The notes under the pieces are model-generated. The model had not been told where the DNA came from, did no database searches, and worked only from the letters and a program-made list of their open reading frames with translations. From NCBI GenBank assembly GCA_009780185.1, contig WRAN01000007.1, positions 62,001-126,000 on the forward strand: a stretch of 64,000 bases of DNA, given 5' to 3'. Positions 1 through 9,905 of this stretch are shown one piece after another. The position numbers and the translations under genes are program-made. Every line of letters begins with the position of its first letter. The stretch's first letter is position 1. Source of the DNA: Defluviitaleaceae bacterium (GTDB taxonomy: Bacteria; Bacillota; Clostridia; Lachnospirales; WQUN01).

Positions 1-991
1 TGTTGATGGTGTCAAGCTCATAATGTAGGCGAGGATGATGTTCCCCAGCTTTGTCACCGTAGCGTTCTTCTAAGCCTAACTCGCATAGCTGTTTTATATA
101 GTCGTAAGCGTCAAGGCCGCCTGGGACTTCAAATATCGGGAGTTTGTATTCGTTAAACTTTATTTCTACATTGCAGCGGTCGGCTATTTTTTGGGTGTTT
201 TCTAAGGCTTCTTTAGCGTAGGAGAAGAGGTTGTACATTTCTTCTTGGGTTTTTAGATAAAATTCGTCGCTATCGAAGGACATGCGGTTTTCGTCCAGCA
301 TGGTTTTGCCGGTTTGGATACATAATAATACTTCGTGGGCTTTGGAGTCTTCTTTGTTGATGTAGTGGACGTCATTGGTTGCTACTAGAGGGATGCCGGT
401 TTCGGCCGACATGCGGATTAGCTGCTGGTTTATTGCTTGCTGATCTGCCATGTTGTAATCTTGGATTTCTAAGTAAAAGTTGTCTTTGCCAAAAATTTCT
501 TGATATTGTAAGGCTCGCTCTACTCCGGCCTCATAGGTGCTGTTTTGTAATACGCGAGCTACTACGCCGGATAGACAGCCGGATAGGGCTATTAGGCCGC
601 TGCTGTATTGGCGGAGTAATTCTACATCTACTCTTGGACGGTAGTAGAAGCCTTCTGTAAAGCCTAGGGATACTAGTTTCACAAGGTTGTGGTAGCCCTC
701 AAGGTTCTCGGCTAGTAGGACTAGATGCTGGTATACTCCGTCCGAGGTTTGCTTTTTTTCGTGGCGGGAGCCTGGGGATACGTATACTTCACAGCCTAGT
801 ATGGGTTTTATTCCAGCATCTACCGCGGCTTTATAGAAGTCTATTACACCATACATTACTCCGTGGTCGGTTATTGCTAAGGAGTTCATACCGTAGGATT
901 TAGCTGTGGATACCAGTTCTTTAATCTTGGCTGAGCCATCTAGAAGGCTGTATTCTGTATGGACGTGCAAATGGATGAAGGGTTTTGTCAT
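1..991 (-). CDS. dnaE: DNA polymerase III subunit alpha, N-terminal part (truncated by window edge)
   Basis: Reverse-strand reading begins MTKPFIHLHVHTEYSLLDGSAKIKELVSTAKSYGMNSLAITDHGVMYGVIDFYKAA, a typical DnaE PHP domain; absent from the ORF track because it runs off the edge. Confidence 0.95.
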   Translation of the reverse strand, partial: MTKPFIHLHVHTEYSLLDGSAKIKELVSTAKSYGMNSLAITDHGVMYGVIDFYKAAVDAGIKPILGCEVYVSPGSRHEKKQTSDGVYQHLVLLAENLEGYHNLVKLVSLGFTEGFYYRPRVDVELLRQYSSGLIALSGCLSGVVARVLQNSTYEAGVERALQYQEIFGKDNFYLEIQDYNMADQQAINQQLIRMSAETGIPLVATNDVHYINKEDSKAHEVLLCIQTGKTMLDENRMSFDSDEFYLKTQEEMYNLFSYAKEALENTQKIADRCNVEIKFNEYKLPIFEVPGGLDAYDYIKQLCELGLEERYGDKAGEHHPRLHYELDTIN

Positions 992-1184
992 TCCGTTTTT
1001 CCTCGTTTCTTAGAAGCTGTATTCAACTTCGACAATGACGCATTTGTGCGACGGAAATTCTACTTAAATATATTACCGCAGATTCAATAAAAATCATATA
1101 TCGCGAATTAATTCAAAATCAGTCACGTCTTTCTTCATTTAATTCGCTATTACTGGTAGAATATTGTCAAGAGGTGAAATAATC

Positions 1185-2534
1185 ATGGATAAGCTTAGAG
1201 GAATATCCACAACCATCCTAGAAATTGTGGATAACATTTCAATTGTGGCAATGATTGGCATTGGGTCTTGCGCGGTTATATATTTTCTTTTTTTTCAGTG
1301 GCTGGGGTATCAGGAAGCTATGGAATTTCGAAGGCACCTCCCCGCACTTTTTTCAGTTATTGCATTTATGTATGGTGTCTATCGGACGGTTCCCGTTTTG
1401 GAAGATTTTTGGGGGCTTACTCGTACTCGGATTAATATCACTCACCCTATATGTGTTTATATTGGGATTGGGCTATGGGTTTTATTTCTTAACTCTCTGA
1501 TTATTGCTTTCGGTTATGACCCTGAAAATATCGTTCCTTTTCATATGATTTTGGAAAACTTTTTTGGGCGGTATGGCAATGATACCCCTCATTATATTTC
1601 TATTGCCCAGCGGTGGTATGAAAACAGCCTTTGCGAACATCGCCTTAATATTGTGTTTTTCCCCCTTTACTCAATTTTTATTAGGGTTATATATTTCGTG
1701 TCACCTAGTTATATGTTTGCGGCTTGGGCTGTAAGCAATTTTTTTGCTGTTGCCAGTGGGGTTATGTTTTATAAACTAGTGCTGCTGCTTGCTAATGAGA
1801 AAGAGGCGCGGCTCGCCGTCAAATTCTTGTATATACTGCCTTCTGCGTTTTTCTTTATTGTGCCGCTTACCGAAAGCTTGTTTTTATTCCTTTCAATTGG
1901 GGTCATTTATTATGTGTTGAAGGGGAAACATGTACATGTTTTTGCTTTTGGCCTGCTGGCGACACTGACTCGTTCCGCGGGGGCACTTCTATTTATTCCT
2001 GTGGCATGCGAGCTTCTCAGGGGGTTTAACCGTAAAGACATTGCAAAGTTTGCTTGTTTGCTGGCATTTCCACTTGGTATGGGGATTTATCTTCTTATCA
2101 ATTTTATGGTTTACGGTAATGCTACCCAGTTTATGGTTTATCAGTACGAGAATTGGGACCAGAGTCTTTATTTCTTTTGGCATACCATCAATTATTTGAT
2201 GGCGCATATGTTTGAATATGGACGAGATTGGGCTGTCGGGCTTGCTGGGCCTGGCGTTATTGCCTTTGGGCTTACCCTCGGGATTATTGTCTACGGAGCT
2301 AATAAAATACGGGTGTCTTTGACTATGTTTGCCTTGGGGTATTTTATTTTTGCCTTTGGGCCTACATGGCTTCTTAGTGGGCCACGGTATGCTGCGGTGC
2401 TTTTTCCTCTGGCATTGGTTGGGGCTAAAATTGCCAGTAAGAAAAAAGGCTATAATCTAGTGTTGACTATAGCCTACTTGGTTTTGTTTGCGCTGTATTT
2501 TCATGAGTTTGTTGTAGATAATTTTGTGTTTTAG
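1185..2534 (+). CDS. Multi-pass membrane protein, PIG-V-like mannosyltransferase (GT-C fold)
   Basis: ATG at 1185 after GAGGTG; many TM segments, FFPLYS motif and LTESLF motif shared with the convergent paralog at 2545-3900. Confidence 0.65.
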   Translation: MDKLRGISTTILEIVDNISIVAMIGIGSCAVIYFLFFQWLGYQEAMEFRRHLPALFSVIAFMYGVYRTVPVLEDFWGLTRTRINITHPICVYIGIGLWVLFLNSLIIAFGYDPENIVPFHMILENFFGRYGNDTPHYISIAQRWYENSLCEHRLNIVFFPLYSIFIRVIYFVSPSYMFAAWAVSNFFAVASGVMFYKLVLLLANEKEARLAVKFLYILPSAFFFIVPLTESLFLFLSIGVIYYVLKGKHVHVFAFGLLATLTRSAGALLFIPVACELLRGFNRKDIAKFACLLAFPLGMGIYLLINFMVYGNATQFMVYQYENWDQSLYFFWHTINYLMAHMFEYGRDWAVGLAGPGVIAFGLTLGIIVYGANKIRVSLTMFALGYFIFAFGPTWLLSGPRYAAVLFPLALVGAKIASKKKGYNLVLTIAYLVLFALYFHEFVVDNFVF

Positions 2535-2544
2535 TTATACTAAA

Positions 2545-3900
2545 TCACATGACCCACCCACCCATTACGTATATCCGTAGTATGGGGATAAGGAGTAATA
2601 AGAATAATGCAATTATGATAGCCCCCCTGTGGGGCTTTTTTTCTACATAATCAGCAAGAAACACAAAAGCTGGCACTAGCGCGGCGGCATATCTTCCGCC
2701 GCTCAATAGCCAAACCATAGAGAAGGAAACAAAAGTATAGCCTAAGGAATATGTGATATATCCAGCATTATGGCGCTTTATAGCGGCGTACACAATCATC
2801 CATATTACAAAGGCAAAGCCTAGGATATTGGGGCCGTGGATAAATATCATGGAGTTGTTTAGGATATTATCCATTATTATTGGTGGCATCCCGTTAAACT
2901 GCATCCTCATTGCGGCACCGAAGTATAGGAAGCCATTGTTCCAGTTGGAACTTTGGTAGTACAAAAATCTTAGAGGATCTCCGGTTATGCGCCAGTTGAT
3001 AAATAGGTAGACAATTATCCCAACCAGTATCAACAAAATGAAGAGGCCTTTTTTCAGTACCAGGTCAAAGAATTGCGTCCACTTTCCCTTCTTCATTAAG
3101 GTGAAAAGACTATAATGCATTACAAACTCTACCCCGGCAGCAGCGATTAGCACTACACCTACCATCCGTGTGGTGGTTGCCAGAGCGCCAAATATTCCTG
3201 CAAGGCACCACTTGTGAGACCGGATATAGTACAGGCTCGCGGCTGTGGTAAGCATAAATAAGCTTTCTGTGTGGGGTGCGCCGAAGAAGAATGACGTAGG
3301 AAAAATCGAGATAAGAACTACCGCCCACCATGCGGTTTTCTCACTAAAATCAAGCTTTACAAGATGGTATACATAGCAAAGCCCAGCAACATAACTAGCA
3401 AAAGATACTACATATGCCGCGGCAAAGTAGCTGCGGGTTACTAAGCTTACTAAGCGTATAAGCCATGGGTACAATGGGAAGAACACCACAAAGAGGTGAT
3501 GTCCGCCTTCGGTGTGTATATAACCTGTTTCCGCCAGCACTAGATAATGATTGGCATCCCATCTGGAGAAGCTCCTAAAAATATCTACAATAGATGTATC
3601 AAGGCCTTCCAGATGTAAGAATATATACGCAAGCATCAAGGTTACTAACCTTACCCACAGGCCAAACAGGATTATTTTTATGTTGGTTTTCCATGGTTTT
3701 ACCATCGGTGGATTAGTGGGGTGCTCGTGGGTTAAGAATAATGGCAGGTATTTCTTCGCCCATGGGCCGGAAAAGCGCCGTGCCTTTTCATATCCTAAGG
3801 CTACTAAAATAATCCGCATCACTATAGCTATTGTCACAGCCCAAAATAACAGACTTGCAATTATGGAGAACGAAATCCCTAATATATTAATCGTAACCAT
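2545..3900 (-). CDS. Multi-pass membrane protein, PIG-V-like mannosyltransferase (GT-C fold)
   Basis: SRWDANHYLVLAETGY, FFPLYPWLIRL and HTESLF motifs typical of PIG-V-like proteins; 451 aa, many TM segments. Confidence 0.7.
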   Translation of the reverse strand: MVTINILGISFSIIASLLFWAVTIAIVMRIILVALGYEKARRFSGPWAKKYLPLFLTHEHPTNPPMVKPWKTNIKIILFGLWVRLVTLMLAYIFLHLEGLDTSIVDIFRSFSRWDANHYLVLAETGYIHTEGGHHLFVVFFPLYPWLIRLVSLVTRSYFAAAYVVSFASYVAGLCYVYHLVKLDFSEKTAWWAVVLISIFPTSFFFGAPHTESLFMLTTAASLYYIRSHKWCLAGIFGALATTTRMVGVVLIAAAGVEFVMHYSLFTLMKKGKWTQFFDLVLKKGLFILLILVGIIVYLFINWRITGDPLRFLYYQSSNWNNGFLYFGAAMRMQFNGMPPIIMDNILNNSMIFIHGPNILGFAFVIWMIVYAAIKRHNAGYITYSLGYTFVSFSMVWLLSGGRYAAALVPAFVFLADYVEKKPHRGAIIIALFLLLLIPILRIYVMGGWVM

Positions 3901-4040
3901 CTCCCTCGGTTTTGGACGAGTCCATTCTTTATTTAACCTGCTTTACATTACGTATTCATTACAACTATGTCAAGGAAATTGACGCTTATTGACGGCGGTG
4001 GTATAAAACAGGTATAAAAAAATGACAGGATGATAGTGCA

Positions 4041-4982
4041 ATGGCAGATAATTTACCTAAGATAAGTATTGTAGTTCCTTGTTATAACGAAGAAGAGGCT
4101 CTTCCGATATTTAAGGAGGCTATTATTAAGGTTGCCGATTCTATGCCTCAGGTTACTTTCGAGTATATTTTTATCGATGATGGCTCTAAAGACGGAACCT
4201 TACGTGTTTTGCGAGAGATGGCAAAGGAGAATGAGGCGTTTAAGTACCTATCCTTTTCTCGCAACTTTGGAAAAGAAGCCGGACTTCTTGCCGGCCTTGA
4301 AGCCGCCACTGGAGACTTTATGGCGGTAATGGACGCGGATATGCAAGACCCGCCAGAGCTGTTGCCGCAGATGTATAAATCTATAGTTGATGAAGGATAT
4401 GACTGTGTGGCTACTCGCCGGGTAGATAGAAAAGGAGAGCCGCCTATACGATCCTTCTTTGCCAATAGGTTCTATAAATTTATCAATAAAATATCAGAGA
4501 CTAAAATGGTAGACGGTGCCCGGGATTTTAGGCTTATGACCCGGCAGATGGTAGATGCCATCCTTGACTTAAAAGAGTATAACCGCTTTTCTAAGGGGTT
4601 ATTTAGCTGGGTTGGATTTAATACTAAGTGGATGGAATATGAGAGCATTCCCCGCTCTGCCGGCACTACTAAGTGGAATTTTTGGCAGCTTTTACTTTAT
4701 TCTATGGATGGGATAGCGGCATTTTCTGTTAAACCTTTGGCATTGGCTTCCTTCATGGGGGTTTTGTTTTGCTTTTTGGCCTTTATAGGGATTATGTTTA
4801 TTGCTGTAAGGTGGATTATTTTTGGTGACCCTGTGGCTGGATGGGCTTCCATTGTGAGTATTGTTTTGTTTGTTGGAGGCATTCAGCTTTTGTGTACCGG
4901 AATTATGGGTATGTATCTTTCTAAGGCTTACCTTGAGGTAAAAGGACGGCCTGTATATGTTGTTAAAGAAAGGTCAAAATAA
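4041..4982 (+). CDS. Glycosyltransferase family 2, polyprenol-phosphate sugar transferase type (GtrB/DPM1-like)
   Basis: ISIVVPCYNEEEALP, FIDDGSKDGT, MDADMQDPPELL, and two C-terminal TM segments. Confidence 0.9.
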   Translation: MADNLPKISIVVPCYNEEEALPIFKEAIIKVADSMPQVTFEYIFIDDGSKDGTLRVLREMAKENEAFKYLSFSRNFGKEAGLLAGLEAATGDFMAVMDADMQDPPELLPQMYKSIVDEGYDCVATRRVDRKGEPPIRSFFANRFYKFINKISETKMVDGARDFRLMTRQMVDAILDLKEYNRFSKGLFSWVGFNTKWMEYESIPRSAGTTKWNFWQLLLYSMDGIAAFSVKPLALASFMGVLFCFLAFIGIMFIAVRWIIFGDPVAGWASIVSIVLFVGGIQLLCTGIMGMYLSKAYLEVKGRPVYVVKERSK

Positions 4983-5138
4983 AAAACATGCAATGGCCTG
5001 CGGATTATTTCAGGTTAATCATTTCATGAGAAATAATTAATCAACATGTAATGTTTACCTGGCTTATATCCATTGCGCATATTAATCAATATTTATATAA
5101 TTGATGAAAGTGCGTAAATTACATAAAGGAGGGTTATT

Positions 5139-5387
5139 ATGGTTGTTACTGCTACGGATTTGAAGACAAACTTGGGCAAGTATTTGGACTTGCTAGATAC
5201 CGATGACATAATCGTAACCCGCAATGGTCGCCGAGTGGCACGGCTTATACGAGATGAGGAAGATGTACTGGCAGAGGTGCAATCTCTCTATGGGATTCTC
5301 GCTGGTGCCGAAGAAAAAAAGGACACAGCTCAGGAAGAGAGGGCAAAACGCTATGATCGTATTGATTGGTACGAACGTAATTCTTGA
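5139..5387 (+). CDS. Type II antitoxin, Phd/YefM family
   Basis: MVVTATDLKTNLGKYLDLLDTDDIIVTRNGRRVARLI is typical Phd/YefM; overlaps the PIN ORF downstream; AGGAGG SD. Confidence 0.85.
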   Translation: MVVTATDLKTNLGKYLDLLDTDDIIVTRNGRRVARLIRDEEDVLAEVQSLYGILAGAEEKKDTAQEERAKRYDRIDWYERNS

Positions 5388-5772
5388 TTATGTACTAAAG
5401 CGGGAACCTCATGCGGCGTCGGCCAAGGCGTGTATTGATATCTTAGTCAGCCGTAAAGCAAAGATATGGGTTCCTGTTAGTACCCTTACTGATGTCTTTT
5501 ATGCAACAATGCAATCTAGGCATGATACCTATGCCGCCCGTGTTATAATATCTAAGCTGCTTAACGCTTTTCAAGTTGTGGCTATAGATAAGTCTGACTG
5601 TATTAGAGCCCTGGAAATGGATATGGAGGATTTTGAGCTTGCCATTATTGCTACATGTGCTAGAAAGCTTAAGGCAGCTCATATTATTACCCGTAATGTT
5701 GAAGGGTTTCGCAATTCCCCGGTGAGCGCTATCACGCCGGAGGAGTGGGTCGCTGTATACGGGAAGGAATAG
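5353..5772 (+). CDS. PIN-domain (VapC-like) protein, active site apparently degenerate
   Basis: MIVLIGTNVILDYVLKREPHAASA...DFELAIIATCARKLKAAHIITRNVEGF; start re-assigned to ATG 5353 overlapping the antitoxin. Confidence 0.85.
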   Translation: MIVLIGTNVILDYVLKREPHAASAKACIDILVSRKAKIWVPVSTLTDVFYATMQSRHDTYAARVIISKLLNAFQVVAIDKSDCIRALEMDMEDFELAIIATCARKLKAAHIITRNVEGFRNSPVSAITPEEWVAVYGKE

Positions 5773-5872
5773 TTCACTAGATTCAATTCGTTCCGATACT
5801 TTGGATAAAAGCTTAGGTTTGGCAAAACTTTATAAGGAACCGTGCAAGAACGGCTCCGAGAGGAAGAATAAG

Positions 5873-7039
5873 ATGCGATTAACAGGCACTACTGCAATGG
5901 GGATTCGCTTACCTATAGTCAGCCCTGGTGATGATTTAGCGACTATCACCGCTGAGCATGTGCTGGCAGTGACTAAAGATGCTCCACTTACATCATCGGA
6001 TGTGGTTGCTGTAACGGAAGCGCTGGTGGCTAAGACTGAGGGCAATTTTGCCAGTGAAGATAACATAGCGGCTGATGTCCGTGATAAGTATGGGAATGTA
6101 GAAGTTGGACTTGTATTTCCTATGTTTTCTCGTAACCGTTTTCTCTCTGTGTTGAAAGGCATCGCTAAGGGCGCAAAGAAGCTTCATGTACTTTTAAGCT
6201 ATCCTCATGATGAGGTTGGCAATCCTATTCTTGATATTAATCGGTTGGATGAGATATCTGATGCTCTGCCACAGGGGCTGGTAAGTGCGGCTGATTTTGT
6301 AGCTATTGCCGGGGATTTTGTACATCCTTTCACCAATATTGATTATATTAAGCTGTATCAGTCTGCCGGGGATAACATTGAGATATATCTATCCAAAGAC
6401 CCTCGGGATATCTTGAAGCTTACCCCACATGTACTGGTTGGGGAGATTCACAACCGATTTATAACCCAAAGCCGCCTTATAAAAGCCGGAGCCAAGACTG
6501 TGTATACACTGTCTGATATCTTAAATAAGAGCGTAAACGGCAGTGGATTTAACTCCCAATACGGAGTGCTTGGGTCTAATCTTTCTAGTGAAGGCCAGCT
6601 AAAACTGTTTCCTAATAAAGCACCAGAGTTTGTGGCAAGACTTCAATGCATATTAAAAGAAAAAACTGGGGTAGCCCCTGAAGTTATGGTATACGGAGAT
6701 GGGGCATTTAAAGACCCGGTATGTGGGATATGGGAACTGGCAGACCCAGTCGTGTCACCTGGGTTTACACCTCGACTTGGTGGTATGCCTCAGGAGGTAA
6801 AGATTAAGCTTGTGGCTGACGTGGCAACTCAGGGCCTAACGCCAGATGAAAAGCGCGAAGCCGTTAGCCGAGTTATAAAGGATAAAGCCAATAACCCTGA
6901 TGCCTATAATGAAGGCACCACCCCGCGAGTCTATGCTGACCTCCTAGGTAGCCTTTGCGACCTTATGGGAGGTAGCGGAGATAAGGGAACACCAGTGGTG
7001 GTGGTGAGAGGGTATTTTGACGATTACACAATTGAATAA
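5873..7039 (+). CDS. Coenzyme F420-0:L-glutamate ligase (CofE)-like protein
   Basis: MRLTGTTAMGIRLPIVSPGDDLATITAEHVLAVTK..., VYGDGAFKDPVCGIWELADP resemble CofE-family proteins; start re-assigned to ATG 5873. Confidence 0.7.
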   Translation: MRLTGTTAMGIRLPIVSPGDDLATITAEHVLAVTKDAPLTSSDVVAVTEALVAKTEGNFASEDNIAADVRDKYGNVEVGLVFPMFSRNRFLSVLKGIAKGAKKLHVLLSYPHDEVGNPILDINRLDEISDALPQGLVSAADFVAIAGDFVHPFTNIDYIKLYQSAGDNIEIYLSKDPRDILKLTPHVLVGEIHNRFITQSRLIKAGAKTVYTLSDILNKSVNGSGFNSQYGVLGSNLSSEGQLKLFPNKAPEFVARLQCILKEKTGVAPEVMVYGDGAFKDPVCGIWELADPVVSPGFTPRLGGMPQEVKIKLVADVATQGLTPDEKREAVSRVIKDKANNPDAYNEGTTPRVYADLLGSLCDLMGGSGDKGTPVVVVRGYFDDYTIE

Positions 7040-7071
7040 GCAGTAGATTTGTCTATAGCCCCTTCTTTATA

Positions 7072-7827
7072 TCACAAACTCCACTTTGATAAGGACTCCT
7101 TCATATACTCCCCTACTTCCATTTCATAGACTTCATTTAATAAGCCGCTGGTGATTATACTGTCTATATCGCCATCGGCTTTTATTATGCCGTCTTTCAT
7201 TACTACAAAATGTGAGCTTAGGTTCATCGCTAGATTAATGTCATGTAGCACACCTACTACTGCCCTATTGCCTTCTTTGGCCCATTGCTTTAGGTAATCA
7301 ATTATCTCTATCTGGCATTTTAGGTCTAAGTGATTTGTTGGCTCATCTAGTAGGATTATTTTTGGCTCCTGAGCTAGGGCACGGGCAAGAAATACCCGCT
7401 GAAGCTGGCCGCCCGAAAGCTTTGTAATGTCCTTATCTCTTTCTGACAGAAGATTCACGGCTTCCAAAGCCTTAATTACAACATCTTTATCTTCCTTTAT
7501 GGGGCTATCTGAGATACGCCCTCTTATATGCAGATACCGCCCCATCATCACCGTATCAAATACGCTAAAGGCAAAATAGATACTTGGCTGTTGGCTCAAC
7601 ATGGCTATGTTTAATGAAATTTCGCGGCGTTTCATTTCACTGAATTGTTTGCCCATTATTTCAACCTTGCCTTTTGATGGCAGAATATTGGCAATGACTT
7701 TTAGCAGGGTGGTTTTACCACAGCCGTTGGGGCCGATAATTGACACATTTCCATTCACTTCAATTGAAATATCCCGTATTACATCTACGCCGCCATATCC
7801 GGCAGATACGTTACTTAAAGTCAGCAT
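7072..7827 (-). CDS. btuD: ABC transporter ATP-binding protein, FecE/BtuD type
   Basis: Walker A GPNGCGKTT, signature LSGGQLQRV, Walker B IILLDEPTNHLD; in operon with BtuC/BtuF-like genes. Confidence 0.88.
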   Translation of the reverse strand: MLTLSNVSAGYGGVDVIRDISIEVNGNVSIIGPNGCGKTTLLKVIANILPSKGKVEIMGKQFSEMKRREISLNIAMLSQQPSIYFAFSVFDTVMMGRYLHIRGRISDSPIKEDKDVVIKALEAVNLLSERDKDITKLSGGQLQRVFLARALAQEPKIILLDEPTNHLDLKCQIEIIDYLKQWAKEGNRAVVGVLHDINLAMNLSSHFVVMKDGIIKADGDIDSIITSGLLNEVYEMEVGEYMKESLSKWSL

Positions 7828-7828
7828 C

Positions 7829-8887
7829 TTATAGAGAGCTCCTTATAGCGTCCAAAAATTTTTTGTTATTTGCTTTTGTAGAAACCGCTACGCGGTAATA
7901 GGTGTTATCTAACCCATGATAATTACCACATGAACGGATTCGCACGCCTTTATCATCAAGGGCCTTACGCAAATCAAAAGAAAATGGACTTTGAAAGAAT
8001 ATGTAATTGGCTGATGATGCATAAACCAAGTAACCGAGGCAAGCCAACTCACGTTCGACTATGTTACGCTCCTTTGCTACATGCACTACCGTTTCCCCGA
8101 TGAAGGTTTTGGCATCCTCAAGGGCTGCAATGCCCGCAGCCTGCGCCAAGTTAGACACGGCCCAGTCTGTCCCGTGAAAGTACAGGCTGTTAATCAGGGC
8201 TTTATTGGAACACATGGCATATCCAAGACGGACACCAGGCAAGGTGAACATTTTTGTAAAGGCTTTTAAGATAACAAGATTAGAGTATTTATCAAGAAAT
8301 ACTTTGCTGGTTTGAATATTACCGTCCTTAGCAAAATCCATAAAACATTCGTCAATGGCAACCCATGTCCCAATTTTGTTACAGCAGTCTAGTAATTTCC
8401 TAATCAAGCCCGCTTCCGTAATTTTTCCGGTGGGATTATTGGGATTACAAACATACACTAATCTAGGCTTTTCGGTTTGCACCGCATTAATAAAATCTTC
8501 ATCTAATGCGAAACCGTTTTCTTTGCTGGTAAAATAGCGGCATACTTCCGCGCCATATGACTGTGCTGACCTTTCATAATCAGCAAAAGTAGGGGCGCAA
8601 ACCATAATTTTCGATGCGCTTGTTGCCCTTGGGAGACGAAAAATAATATCTGACGCGCCATTCCCAAAGATAATCCAATCAGGATTAACACCTTCAAATA
8701 CTGATGTTTTTTCACGAAGCAATGTAGAAAAGTTATCGGGATAGCGGTTGATATTAGGAATTTCGCGGATAATCGCTTCCGCTACATTTTTTGGCAGCCC
8801 TAGAGGGTTTATGTTTGCGGATAAATCAATGATATTCTCATTGCCTTCTTCAAAAACAGCATTGCCGCCATGGCTATATTCATACAT
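7829..8887 (-). CDS. cobD: Threonine-phosphate decarboxylase / HisC-like aminotransferase
   Basis: YSHGGN...DLSANINPLGLPKNV, FGNGASDIIFRL, CNPNNPTG, PLP-site LKAFTKMF; cobalamin operon context. Confidence 0.88.
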   Translation of the reverse strand: MYEYSHGGNAVFEEGNENIIDLSANINPLGLPKNVAEAIIREIPNINRYPDNFSTLLREKTSVFEGVNPDWIIFGNGASDIIFRLPRATSASKIMVCAPTFADYERSAQSYGAEVCRYFTSKENGFALDEDFINAVQTEKPRLVYVCNPNNPTGKITEAGLIRKLLDCCNKIGTWVAIDECFMDFAKDGNIQTSKVFLDKYSNLVILKAFTKMFTLPGVRLGYAMCSNKALINSLYFHGTDWAVSNLAQAAGIAALEDAKTFIGETVVHVAKERNIVERELACLGYLVYASSANYIFFQSPFSFDLRKALDDKGVRIRSCGNYHGLDNTYYRVAVSTKANNKKFLDAIRSSL

Positions 8888-8933
8888 AAATCCATACCTC
8901 CTTCGTCGGCGAAACAAATCGGATATTTCACAC

Positions 8934-9905
8934 TTATCCTAATCTCCTTAAAATGAAACTGGCTACTGACAAAATTACAACCGCAAGTATGGCGGCGGCA
9001 TACATCAAGCGGTTAGCTTCCTTTATGTGAGATGGTACCGGAGCATTTATATCATCGCCAATTGTGGGCTTGTGCACAAGTTTGCCGCGGTAATAACTAT
9101 CCCCACCAAGACACAAACCTAGCGCACCTGCACAAACGGACTCAGTTTGGGCAGAATTGGGGCTTTTGTGGTTGCGCCTATCTCTGCTATAGACCCGCAT
9201 TGCACCTTTTATATCACCGCCCACGAATACACTCCCCACTATCATCAATAATGCAGAAAATCTTGAGGGAAAAAAATTGATTGCATCATCCAACCTTGCC
9301 GCAAACTTACCAAAATACTCATAATCCTCGTTTCTGTAGCCGATCATAGAGTCAAGGGTGTTAATGGCTTTGTAGGCCATCCCCAATGGTGCGCCGCCTA
9401 TGAAGATAAATACAAGAGGAGCTATAACTCCATCTGATAGGTTTTCTGCAACTGTTTCCACAGCGGCTTTTACAATGCCTTTCTCGTCAAGTCTCTGTGT
9501 CTCCCGGCCGACAATGAAGGAAAGATTTTTACGTGCTCCTTGCAAATCCCCTGTGATTAAAGATTGATGCACTTTCATGCTCTCAACCTTTAATGCCTTT
9601 GCCGCGATTAGGAAATAGCAGATGACGGCTTCCGCGATAAGACCAACCCACCAGTTAATGCGATAAAAACCCCATGTAATCAGCCTTGTTATCATAAATG
9701 AAAGACATATAATTACAATCACTAAAGCCATGCCCGCTATAAATTGAATAATACGGCTTTCTATTTTTGCTCTCTTAAACGCCTTGATACCCCAGTTTAT
9801 ACCATTCCCAATCAGCCTTATTGGGTGAAAAGGGTTTTGAGGGTCGCCGATTGCACAGTCCAGCAAAAATGCAATTAAAATGATAATTGCCATATGCCCT
9901 GCCAT
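8934..9905 (-). CDS. cbiB: Adenosylcobinamide-phosphate synthase (CbiB/CobD family membrane protein)
   Basis: FLLDCAIGDPQNPFHPIRLIG, VAETVAENLSDGVIAPL, GGAPLGMAYKAINTLDSMIGYRNEDY. Confidence 0.95.
   Translation of the reverse strand: MAGHMAIIILIAFLLDCAIGDPQNPFHPIRLIGNGINWGIKAFKRAKIESRIIQFIAGMALVIVIICLSFMITRLITWGFYRINWWVGLIAEAVICYFLIAAKALKVESMKVHQSLITGDLQGARKNLSFIVGRETQRLDEKGIVKAAVETVAENLSDGVIAPLVFIFIGGAPLGMAYKAINTLDSMIGYRNEDYEYFGKFAARLDDAINFFPSRFSALLMIVGSVFVGGDIKGAMRVYSRDRRNHKSPNSAQTESVCAGALGLCLGGDSYYRGKLVHKPTIGDDINAPVPSHIKEANRLMYAAAILAVVILSVASFILRRLG

Noticed and set aside
379-660. 93-aa plus-strand ORF at left edge
   Set aside because: Opposite strand of dnaE PHP region; Cys/Leu-rich shadow ORF.
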